6,817 nt of DNA from Chloroflexota bacterium (lineage in GTDB: Bacteria > Cyanobacteriota > Vampirovibrionia > Obscuribacterales > Obscuribacteraceae): NCBI GenBank assembly GCA_005240105.1, contig SBAT01000103.1, positions 1 through 6,817 of the forward strand, read 5' to 3'. The position numbers and the translations under genes were made by a program. Below are positions 1-5,956 of the stretch, one piece after another (the stretch's first letter is position 1; the number at the start of each line of letters is the position of its first letter). The notes beneath the pieces are model-generated. The model did not search any database. It saw only the letters and a list, made by a program, of their open reading frames with translations, and was not told the DNA's origin.

Positions 1-98
1 AGCTAGCAGTCATTTTTTTTCATTTCCAAATTAAAACGGAGCAAAGCAACGTAGGCAGAGGTGCCTTTGAGTTTGTTGGGTTTGGTTATCCGCTAGTT

Positions 99-134
99 TT
101 GACTACTGTTTTTTAGTAGCAAAATAGTAGTCAA
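99..134. repeat. 9-bp inverted repeat with a third internal half-copy
   Basis: TTGACTACT at 99-107 is the exact reverse complement of AGTAGTCAA at 126-134, with an 18-base spacer. A further AGTAG at 115-119 pairs with CTACT at 103-107 across a 7-base, T-rich spacer (108-114). Either pairing makes a short A+T-rich hairpin. No U-tract directly follows the right arm, so it is a poor terminator. Five-base arms around a 7-base centre recall tyrosine-recombinase core sites, but this alone does not prove such a role. Confidence 0.4.
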
Positions 135-166
135 CTTACTTAGAGAAGTGTCCAATAACTTCCAAA

Positions 167-178
167 ACCAAGTGATTA
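167..178. repeat. 12-bp inverted copy of part of the tRNA-Asn fragment (left arm)
   Basis: ACCAAGTGATTA is the exact reverse complement of TAATCACTTGGT at 279-290, which spans the 3' side of the anticodon arm in the tRNA-Asn fragment. The arms are 100 bases apart. The match includes the C at 285, the base that departs from the expected tRNA stem pairing. A 12-base exact inverted match within about 300 bases is unlikely by chance (my rough estimate is a few in a thousand). It may be an accessory integrase-binding site or a leftover of an earlier insertion. Confidence 0.45.
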
Positions 179-271
179 TTTTATACCGTCAAACCTTGAT
201 AAATTCAAGCTTTTCTAGATACTTCGAAAAACAGTAGGTAAACATAAAATAGGGCAAATGGGTTTGCTGTA

Positions 272-319
272 TGACTGTTAATCACTTGGTCGCTGGTTCG
301 AATCCAGCCTCGGGAGCCA
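272..319 (+). pseudogene. 3' fragment of tRNA-Asn(GTT), probable att scar
   Basis: The sequence reads as the 3' part of a tRNA. It has an anticodon loop CTGTTAA (275-281, anticodon GTT at 277-279), a variable region, and a perfect T arm with stem GCTGG/CCAGC (292-296 and 304-308) around loop TTCGAAT. These are followed by a 7-base acceptor strand CTCGGGA (309-315), discriminator G and encoded CCA (317-319). The matching acceptor strand TCCCGAG is absent upstream and there is no proper D arm. The anticodon stem keeps only three pairs (TGA/TCA). The gene is therefore broken. A break in the anticodon arm is where one class of tyrosine integrases recombines, leaving the displaced 3' end at the far border of the element. 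This predicts an intact tRNA-Asn in the same orientation to the left, beyond the window. A functional tRNA is very unlikely. Confidence 0.75.
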
Positions 320-378
320 TTTTTATTGGTGTGCGGCCTGGACATATCACTGCGAGAGTTCAAGCCATTATCCAGAAA

Positions 379-413
379 ATGGAAGTCCGGACCTGAGTAG
401 TCCGGACTTCCAT
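379..413 (-). terminator. Strong hairpin terminator for the minus-strand gene to its right
   Basis: ATGGAAGTCCGGA (379-391) and TCCGGACTTCCAT (401-413) form a perfect 13-bp stem with a 9-base loop (392-400). Read on the minus strand the stem is followed by TTTTCTGG, a short U-tract. On the plus strand the next bases are AAGCGCC, with no T run. It lies about 50 bases past the stop codon of the exported repeat protein, so it most likely ends that transcript. A second, weaker hairpin with 5-bp arms CGCCA/TGGCG lies at 417-430. The same stem could be a dispersed palindromic repeat, which a genome search would show. Confidence 0.7.
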
Positions 414-464
414 AAGCGCCATCCCTGGCGTCTGCAACGGTGTCAATATTTAAGCGTTAGCTAG

Positions 465-809
465 TTAGAATATCAAGCGCAACGGCATCGTCGTGAGACG
501 AATTAGTTTATTGGGACGGTCTTTTTTGATTTTGACCTTTTCCACAATTATTGGCTTGACGACCATCCGTTCAACCATAACTGGTTGTTGTATCACCTTC
601 TCCACCACTATTGTTGATGGTCTTGTCTCTACTACTGTAATTGGCTCAGCTATTTGAGACTCGCGGTAAATTACGGTTTGTGGCTCGGGTGCTGTTTCAA
701 CTACAGTACTTTTGTAGAAATATTCAGCAGTCTGAGCTTTTACGCACGAGGGTGATAGCATTGATATCGTTGCTATAAAACTTGCGCCAAGTAGGTATTT
801 GCTTACCAT
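465..809 (-). CDS. Small exported Val/Glu/Pro-repeat protein, unknown function
   Basis: A 114-residue protein that I do not recognise. Residues 1-25 look like a signal peptide: Lys4, a hydrophobic stretch at about 5-18, then small residues and VKA (or QTA at 26-28) as cleavage sites. A Cys at 22 is present but SPSC is a poor lipobox. The mature part carries repeated units ending in a hydrophobic pair plus Glu: VVE at 36-38, 59-61 and 68-70, then two adjacent ten-residue units ending PVMVE (80) and PIIVE (90). A basic tail follows (KVKIKKDRPNK), ending in Phe. No enzyme motif is visible, and an extended beta-like, surface-binding role is only a guess. The start at 809 is supported by an excellent AGGAGGT (817-823, minus strand) seven bases upstream. 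The gene is probably monocistronic, with the hairpin at 379-413 as its terminator. Confidence 0.8.
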   Translation of the reverse strand: MVSKYLLGASFIATISMLSPSCVKAQTAEYFYKSTVVETAPEPQTVIYRESQIAEPITVVETRPSTIVVEKVIQQPVMVERMVVKPIIVEKVKIKKDRPNKLIRLTTMPLRLIF

Positions 810-816
810 TAGGATT

Positions 817-823
817 ACCTCCT
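817..823 (-). promoter_or_regulatory. Near-perfect Shine-Dalgarno for the exported repeat protein
   Basis: Read on the minus strand this is AGGAGGT, seven bases before the ATG at 809-807. It is one of the strongest ribosome sites in the window, as long as any other, which suggests efficient translation of the small exported protein. Further upstream in the leader, 838-851 can form a small hairpin (GTGCG/CGCAC around four bases). I do not see a clear -35/-10 promoter pair between 824 and 895. Confidence 0.75.
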
Positions 824-895
824 GGGTTTAACTAGAGGTGCGCTCACGCACGCATTCGTTCCCAGTGATTATTAATATTCAATTACAGTTATCGG

Positions 896-1285
896 CTAGG
901 CTGTTCTATGCCAGACCATATCGCTTGTCGTTAGGCTGATGGCTAAAAGCACTAACCCGCCAAGCACAGCTGCTGTGCTGTTGGCTATGAACAATGCGCT
1001 CGGTGCAATTGATGACACTGCGATGAGGGCTGCTACCGGTATCAGCCAGAAAAAGAGGATCCAGAATGGTATCAACCATAAAAGAGCTACTCCTAGAGTG
1101 CCAATAGCGAGAACGGCTGAAATTGTTACAGCTAAAAGATCTACCAACCAGAACATGACGCCAAATAAGATTGCCATGCCAACGGCGGTCAAAAAGCCAC
1201 CATTAAATTCAATACCGGAAATAAGCGGTAAGACATACATAAAGGCTAGTGCCGATAGCAAAATACGAAATATTAACGCTTTCAT
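896..1285 (-). CDS. Small multi-spanning membrane protein, phage holin family IV-like
   Basis: This 129-residue, very hydrophobic protein has probable membrane helices at about 4-22, 31-49, 52-72, 73-90 and 97-118. Charged residues are nearly absent apart from the N-terminal Lys/Arg, Asp49 and the short tail. The pattern of MKALIFRILLSALA, then GIEFNGGFLTA, then a TLG turn near 63-65 resembles the widespread Phage_holin_4_2 (YvlD-like) family of about 110-130 residues. Despite the name, that family is mostly chromosomal and of unclear function. The match is by eye and not decisive. The start is supported by AAGGAG (1293-1298, minus strand) seven bases upstream. The gene lies 59 bases downstream of the P450 stop with no terminator between them, so it could be the third gene of the PPK2-P450 operon. 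No endolysin is present, so a real lysis role is unlikely. Confidence 0.75.
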   Translation of the reverse strand: MKALIFRILLSALAFMYVLPLISGIEFNGGFLTAVGMAILFGVMFWLVDLLAVTISAVLAIGTLGVALLWLIPFWILFFWLIPVAALIAVSSIAPSALFIANSTAAVLGGLVLLAISLTTSDMVWHRTA

Positions 1286-1344
1286 AACGTGTCTCCTTCA
1301 GGTATTTGAAGTAGATGCATGTGGGCGTAATAAGGTTCCTGAGC

Positions 1345-2691
1345 CTAGTTCAAGCTGCGCAGGCGCGCTTTTATTCCATGTCGGGGACGCAGTGTAAATG
1401 TGGGATCCGGGTCAATGATTTGATTGGGTAGCACGTCGAACTTAATTCTTTGGGCTATAGCTGATAGAGCCAGCGTAGCCTCCATGAGCGAAAACTGATT
1501 GCCGATGCATGCACGTTGTCCGCCACCGAAAGGAAAATAGGCAAATTTGGGACGTTCGGCAACCTTGTCCTTCTCAAAGCGCTCAGGTATGAAAGCCTCA
1601 GGTGTGTCCCAAAAATCGGGATGCCTGTGTGTTATGTATTGAAGCAGTGAAATTGGCTTGCCTTTAGCTACAAAATAGCCTCCTATTTCATCGTCTTCTT
1701 TGGCTTCTCTGAGTATGCCCCATGCTGGTGGATAAAGTCTCATAGACTCTTCAACCACCATTTTTGTGTAGGTAAGTTTCGGCAGATCTTCAACTGTGGG
1801 CATTCTGCCGCTGAGAACAGACTTCAGTTCATCAAGGAAAATAGATTCTTTGCTTGGGTTTTGACTGAGCAAATACCAGGTCCAGGTAAGGGCCGCTGCC
1901 GTAGTATCGTGCCCGGCAAGCATTAGGGTTATGACTTCGTCACGTAGCAATTCGTCGGACATAGTTTGTCCTGATTGATCATCTGTGCTGTGTAACAAGG
2001 CGGACAGAAGATCATTTTCTTCTCCTTTGGATTTCCGGCGTTTTGTAATGATTTCCATCACGACGGAGTCTAACTCAGCCTTTGCTCTGAGGAATTCCCT
2101 ATTTCGTTTGGTTGGCACCCATTCAGGTAGAGCAAACATGTGTCCCATGCGGTAGTTCACATGTTCCAGTGCGACCCTCATAGTTTTGCCGACGCGATCT
2201 GCGTATTCATGCAGATCGGTGCTGAAAAGCGCTTTGCCGACAATTGTTAATGTGAGTGCCCCCATTTCAGAGGCAATATCGACAATGGTGTCAGGTTCTT
2301 TCTTCTCCCATTCGAGAATATGTTCTTCAATGGCTGATACCATTGATTGACCAAGCGAAGCGAGTTTTGTCTTGTGAAAGGCCGGTTGTGCCAGCCGTCT
2401 TTGACGCATCCAGAGTTCGCCTTCGGAGACGACAAGCCCATTTCCGACCAGCAAGGACATTGGTCGATTAAACACTTCCGGCTTGCGGAAATTCTGTTGG
2501 TGCGTTTGCAGAATATGTTCTACGGCTGATGGATGCGTGAACATGTACCAGTAATAACCAGGCAAGCTGGGCAACTTTACGCAGTCACCATATTCTTTCC
2601 AGGAATTGACATACAGCGGCAGTGGAGTTTCGATGGCTTCCCTTCCGGCACCCCAGAGAAAATGTCCTTTGGGTCCGGGAGGTGATTTCAT
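1345..2691 (-). CDS. Cytochrome P450 monooxygenase, soluble class, CYP102/CYP110-like
   Basis: A complete 448-residue P450, the usual length for the family. Landmarks in order are a Pro-rich start (PPGPKG, 4-9), the C-helix WxxxR (Trp94 to Arg98), the I-helix oxygen-activation motif AGHDTT (259-264) and K-helix ExxR (Glu315 to Arg318). These are followed by PERF (369-372) and the haem loop FGGGQRACIG, with Cys395 as the haem thiolate ligand. No N-terminal membrane anchor or fused reductase is present, so it should be soluble and need separate redox partners, none of which are in the window. The haem region resembles fatty-acid hydroxylases of the CYP102 type and cyanobacterial CYP110, but the substrate cannot be read from sequence. 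Its ATG overlaps the PPK2 stop (ATGA at 2691-2688). An AGGA (2700-2703, minus strand) lies eight bases upstream, so translation is probably coupled. All key residues are intact. Confidence 0.96.
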   Translation of the reverse strand: MKSPPGPKGHFLWGAGREAIETPLPLYVNSWKEYGDCVKLPSLPGYYWYMFTHPSAVEHILQTHQQNFRKPEVFNRPMSLLVGNGLVVSEGELWMRQRRLAQPAFHKTKLASLGQSMVSAIEEHILEWEKKEPDTIVDIASEMGALTLTIVGKALFSTDLHEYADRVGKTMRVALEHVNYRMGHMFALPEWVPTKRNREFLRAKAELDSVVMEIITKRRKSKGEENDLLSALLHSTDDQSGQTMSDELLRDEVITLMLAGHDTTAAALTWTWYLLSQNPSKESIFLDELKSVLSGRMPTVEDLPKLTYTKMVVEESMRLYPPAWGILREAKEDDEIGGYFVAKGKPISLLQYITHRHPDFWDTPEAFIPERFEKDKVAERPKFAYFPFGGGQRACIGNQFSLMEATLALSAIAQRIKFDVLPNQIIDPDPTFTLRPRHGIKARLRSLN

Positions 2692-3563
2692 CTTGTCTGT
2701 CCTAAGAGGAGTTCCTTAGCTGATTTCAGCTGTTTCATTTGCTGTTTGCTTAGTGTTGGGTATTTCGGATCAAGCTCTTTGAGCTTGCTGTTGATTATGT
2801 CTGCTACGGCTAGCCGCGCATAAGGTTTGTAGTCTGCCGGTATGACATACCAGGGAGCCCACTTTGTCGAAGTGTTGTTGAAGCATTCTTCGTAAGCCTT
2901 CATATAGTTCTTCCAGTAATTTCGTTCAACAAGATCCGCGCTGGCAAATTTCCAATTCTTATCAGGATTTTCAATGCGCTCAAGAAAACGCCTCTTCTGC
3001 TCTTCTTTGGAGATGTTGAGGTAGAACTTTAAGATCATCGTGCCATTGTCGGTCAAATATTTTTCGAAGTTGTTTATTTGTTCGAAACGTTGCTGCCAGA
3101 GTTTTGGCGATGCCTTTATTGGCAAATGTTGTTTTTCTAAAAGTTCCGGGTGGACCCGAACTATCAGCACTTCTTCGTAGTAAGACCGGTTGAATATGGT
3201 TATGTGACCACGCTCCGGTAGTCTCTTTGCGCAGCGCCAAAGATAGTCATGATCTAATTCTTCGGTTGATGGTGCTTTGAATGAATGCACAGAACAACCT
3301 TGTGGGTTGATGCCGGTCATCACATGCTTGATGGTGCCGTCTTTCCCTGCTGCATCAAGAGCCTGAAAAATGATCAATACCGAGTAAGTATCCTGTGCTG
3401 CTAGCCTACCTTGTAATTCAGCCAGTACCTTGATGCCATGTTTGAGCTTCCCTTCCGCTTCTTCGGAATTCAGGTCATTTGGTCTAAAGCTAGGATCATA
3501 GTCCTGCCTGAGGGAGATTATTTTACCCGGGGGCACTAAGAATTTGTCGAACTTGTCTGGCAT
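2688..3563 (-). CDS. ppk2: PPK2-family polyphosphate:nucleotide phosphotransferase
   Basis: This 291-residue cytoplasmic kinase transfers phosphate between polyphosphate and nucleotides. It has an N-terminal VPPGK (10-14), a Walker A loop in QALDAAGKDGT (67-77, Lys74) and DYLWR (106-110). Downstream lie a Walker B-type segment FNRSYYEE (124-131), an Arg-rich lid (KRRFLERIENP, 190-200) and the family signature TSTKWAPWYVIPA (231-243). The form NRSxYEE and the overall layout resemble PPK2 enzymes that make NDPs and NTPs from NMPs (class III, as in Meiothermus and Deinococcus). Assigning the class by eye is uncertain. The start at 3563 keeps the conserved VPPGK region and no other Met precedes residue 82. 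The ribosome site is weak (GAGAT, 3571-3575 on the minus strand). It is the first gene of an operon with the P450. Confidence 0.95.
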   Translation of the reverse strand: MPDKFDKFLVPPGKIISLRQDYDPSFRPNDLNSEEAEGKLKHGIKVLAELQGRLAAQDTYSVLIIFQALDAAGKDGTIKHVMTGINPQGCSVHSFKAPSTEELDHDYLWRCAKRLPERGHITIFNRSYYEEVLIVRVHPELLEKQHLPIKASPKLWQQRFEQINNFEKYLTDNGTMILKFYLNISKEEQKRRFLERIENPDKNWKFASADLVERNYWKNYMKAYEECFNNTSTKWAPWYVIPADYKPYARLAVADIINSKLKELDPKYPTLSKQQMKQLKSAKELLLGQTR

Positions 3564-3700
3564 ATTGAAGATCTCAAGAATTTGTCTGGCTTCAGCCAGC
3601 CTCGTGTATTATGACTAAAGTTGACCAACTACGCATGAGACTGTTGTGAAACGTAACTTGTGACTGTAGCGCTAAATCCTGTTACCAAGAGATAAAATCG
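3564..3700. promoter_or_regulatory. Divergent intergenic region between ppk2 and the methyltransferase
   Basis: These 137 bases must hold the start signals for ppk2 (minus) and the methyltransferase (plus). On the minus strand CATAAT (3609-3614) is a fair -10 box, but no good -35 sits at the right distance. On the plus strand TTGACC (3621-3626) is a fair -35 without a good -10. A palindrome AGTTG-AC-CAACT (3619-3630) overlaps both and could be an operator. A hairpin CTGGC-TTCA-GCCAG (3586-3599) lies in the ppk2 leader. Promoter positions are tentative. Confidence 0.4.
3619..3630. promoter_or_regulatory. Operator-like palindrome between divergent genes
   Basis: AGTTGACCAACT has 5-bp inverted arms AGTTG/CAACT around two central bases. 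It overlaps TTGACC, a candidate -35 for the plus-strand gene, and lies just upstream of a candidate -10 (3609-3614) for ppk2. This placement would suit a repressor acting on both genes. Short palindromes arise by chance and no regulator gene is in the window, so this is a weak call. Confidence 0.25.
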
Positions 3701-5956
3701 TTGCGACGCAAACTTATTGAGGTCTCCTTACCGCTTAACAGCCTGAATGTTGCGGCGCAAAAAGACAAAAATCCCTTTCTTAAGGGACATCCACGCTCGC
3801 TTCATCTCTGGTGGTCGCGTAAGCCTCTGGCTGTTTGTCGAGGAATTCTATTTGCCTCGCTGGTCGATGATCCTTCCAGTCGTCCGGATCTTTTCCCGAC
3901 GACCATTGAGCAAATAAAGGAAAGAGAGCGATTGCTGTCGTTCATGGAAACTCTAATAAATTCGACTGGTGCTGACGATACTGTTTTTAATGACGCCAGG
4001 ATTGAGATAGAAAAATCTACTGCCGGATTACCGCCATCTATTTACGATCCCTTTGCCGGTGGTGGCTCAATTCCGTTGGAAGCCAAAAGGCTGGGATTGG
4101 AAGCGCATGGATCAGATATCAATCCGCTGGCCGTAATTATTAATAAGGCATTGATTGAAATCCCAGAGAAGTTTTCCGACAAAACCTTACTTGCCAAAGC
4201 GATTCGTCATTATGGGCAGTGGATGCACGAAGAAGGTCGCCAGCGGCTTAGCTATCTTTATCCCAACCGGCAGGAAAAGGTTGTTGCCTGGCTCTATTGT
4301 CGTGCGGTTAAGTGTTCAAATGAATCTTGTGCTGCCAATGTCCCTTTGATTAGCAAGTTTTGGTTGTGTACAAGAAAGGGAAAGCAAGCCTGGCTCAAGC
4401 CAGTGATTGAAAATGGACAAGTCAGATTCGATATCGCCACCGGTGTGGCTGACGATAGTTGCAAGCTGCGCTTAGGCGCAGGCACGAGGCTCATTAAAGA
4501 AACTGGATCCGTGGCCAAGGCGGCCTTTCAATGTTTGGTCTGCGGTGAATGTGTCAGGGGAAAATACCTTCACGCTGAAGCTGAAAACGGGTCGCTTAAA
4601 TTCTTGCCTCTGGCAACCGTAATCCAAGACAGACGTGGCCGAAAATATTTGCCGTTCCATCCAGATGAGATGAAAGCAAATTTTGAGACCTCTCGAATTG
4701 CCCTAAGCAAATATCGACAGTCTGGCTCGCTGCCGGAGGAAAAGACTCGAGGCACATTTGCCAGTAATGCTCAAGGACGATCTTACGGGCTGAAAACATT
4801 TAGCGATTATTTCTTGCCGCGCCAAATTCTCTCTTTGTGTGCTCTCAGTGATTTGATTGAAGAGGCAAGAAAGGATGTCTTGCTGTCTGGAAAGTGGCGT
4901 CTACCTCCAGATGAGACATCGCTTGAAGCGGGCGGGCGCGGATTGACGGCTTTTGCCGATGCGGTAGCAACATATCTCGCATTTGCAGTCAATCATCTTG
5001 TAAGGTATTCAACGCTCTTGAATCCCTGGAATACCACCAACCAAAACGTAGCGCAGATTTTTGGTCGCCAAGCCATGCAAATGACTTGGGACTTTGCTGA
5101 AGCAAATATTTTAGATGGTTCTTTGACCATTGCCACAGCCAGTGAGTGGGTGGCTTCCGCAGTTGAGAAACTGCCGATAGGTGATATGACTAAAAACTCA
5201 GCTACAGTGAGGCAACTGAATTCGGTCGCTTGCACAAGCCCTGCTCAGTCGCCTGTGATAATCACCGATCCGCCCTACTACAACTACATAAGCTATGCTG
5301 ACCTGTCTGACTTCTTTTATGTCTGGCTCAAGCGCTCTTTGAAAGACGTGCATAGGCAACTCTTGAAAGATGACTTGTCTCCTAAAGGCGAAGAGCTTGT
5401 GGTCATGCCACACAGATTCGCCGGTGACGAGGTTGAGGCACGGAAGCATTTTACCGAAGGGCTCACGCATTCCTTTTCGGGATTGCATGACATGGCTAAC
5501 TCCGAATATCCTAGTGCTGTGTTTTATGCGTTTAACCCCAAGAGCACATGTGATTTTAGTGGTTGGGAAGCGATGCTTGAGTCACTTATAGGCTCCGGAT
5601 GGATGCTTACAGCTTGTTGGACCCTAGCCACTGAAAGGTCCACTCGCATGGTCGCGCGCGGTACGCAGTCTTTGGCTTCGTCGTTGCTGCTCATCTTGCG
5701 AAAACGTCCTCAGAGTGCACAACCTATAAGTGCAAACGCTTTATGTGCGGCCATTGAGACTGAACTTCGGCAAACTATTGCCGACTTGGAACGTGAAGCC
5801 TCAGTAGCCCCGGTAGACAAATTGCAGTTGAGTCTTATTGAAGGGGCTAAAATTCTTTCTCGCTATTCGCATGTGGAAGGCGATAACGGTCAGAAGTTGT
5901 CTGTCGCTGAGGCAATTAAGTTGGTAATAGCTCAACCACTTTTGAAAGTTACATAA
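3701..5956 (+). CDS. DUF1156/COG1743-type amino-DNA methyltransferase with zinc-ribbon-like insert
   Basis: A 751-residue protein likely to methylate adenine N6 (or cytosine N4) in DNA using SAM. The N-terminus (KLIEVSLPLNSLN, then HPRSLHLWWSRKPLA at 30-44) is the DUF1156 signature. SAM motif I is YDPFAGGGS (115-123), with Asp139 in GSDINP as the likely ribose contact. The catalytic motif IV is DPPYYNY (523-529), followed by YADLSDFFYVW (532-542). The roughly 400 residues between contain cysteines 205, 210, 278, 281 and 284, suiting a zinc ribbon. GWEAMLESLIGSGW (621-634) and RGTQSLASSLLL (653-664) are typical late family segments. The start is TTG at 3701, with AAGAGA (3687-3692) eight bases upstream. 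An in-frame stop at 3647 and no ATG or GTG between support it. No endonuclease, helicase or ATPase partner is seen. From memory, longer relatives continue 100-200 residues past the SVxEA region where this one stops. Confidence 0.92.
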   Translation: MRRKLIEVSLPLNSLNVAAQKDKNPFLKGHPRSLHLWWSRKPLAVCRGILFASLVDDPSSRPDLFPTTIEQIKERERLLSFMETLINSTGADDTVFNDARIEIEKSTAGLPPSIYDPFAGGGSIPLEAKRLGLEAHGSDINPLAVIINKALIEIPEKFSDKTLLAKAIRHYGQWMHEEGRQRLSYLYPNRQEKVVAWLYCRAVKCSNESCAANVPLISKFWLCTRKGKQAWLKPVIENGQVRFDIATGVADDSCKLRLGAGTRLIKETGSVAKAAFQCLVCGECVRGKYLHAEAENGSLKFLPLATVIQDRRGRKYLPFHPDEMKANFETSRIALSKYRQSGSLPEEKTRGTFASNAQGRSYGLKTFSDYFLPRQILSLCALSDLIEEARKDVLLSGKWRLPPDETSLEAGGRGLTAFADAVATYLAFAVNHLVRYSTLLNPWNTTNQNVAQIFGRQAMQMTWDFAEANILDGSLTIATASEWVASAVEKLPIGDMTKNSATVRQLNSVACTSPAQSPVIITDPPYYNYISYADLSDFFYVWLKRSLKDVHRQLLKDDLSPKGEELVVMPHRFAGDEVEARKHFTEGLTHSFSGLHDMANSEYPSAVFYAFNPKSTCDFSGWEAMLESLIGSGWMLTACWTLATERSTRMVARGTQSLASSLLLILRKRPQSAQPISANALCAAIETELRQTIADLEREASVAPVDKLQLSLIEGAKILSRYSHVEGDNGQKLSVAEAIKLVIAQPLLKVT

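Larger units (their letters stand above)
1..271. other. AT-rich non-coding stretch, probable end of an integrated element
   Basis: No coding region with a credible start, ribosome site and length is visible on either strand. The base composition is visibly richer in A and T than the genes to the right. The stretch holds two inverted repeats: 99-107 with 126-134, and 167-178 with 279-290. It ends directly at a tRNA 3' fragment. If that fragment is an att scar, this stretch is the right end of a mobile element whose integrase and cargo lie to the left, outside the window. That reading is inference. What is seen directly is only the absence of genes and the presence of the repeats. Confidence 0.45.

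Noticed and set aside
254..267. Hairpin GCAAA-TGGG-TTTGC at about the place of a D arm before the tRNA fragment
   Set aside because: The loop is only four bases, the spacing and stem do not fit a D arm, and no acceptor strand pairing with CTCGGGA is present, so it does not complete the tRNA.
1..464. CRISPR array or tandem repeats in the gene-free left end
   Set aside because: No regularly spaced direct repeats are present; only isolated inverted repeats are seen.
465..809. Possible lipoprotein signal (SPSC with Cys22)
   Set aside because: The residues before Cys do not fit a usual lipobox (Pro at -2, Ser at -3); ordinary signal-peptidase cleavage at VKA or QTA fits better.
1296..1311. Small hairpin covering part of the holin-like gene's ribosome site (possible RNA switch)
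   Set aside because: Only five pairs, A+T-rich, with no alternative structure or conserved aptamer visible; noted but not called a riboswitch.
939..1397. 152-residue open frame on the plus strand antisense to the holin-like gene
   Set aside because: It has no good ribosome site, crosses two minus-strand genes and lacks recognisable features; the minus-strand frames have strong start signals.
5198..5488. Minus-strand open frames within the methyltransferase gene
   Set aside because: They are antisense to conserved catalytic sequence (DPPY region) and lack start signals or family resemblance.
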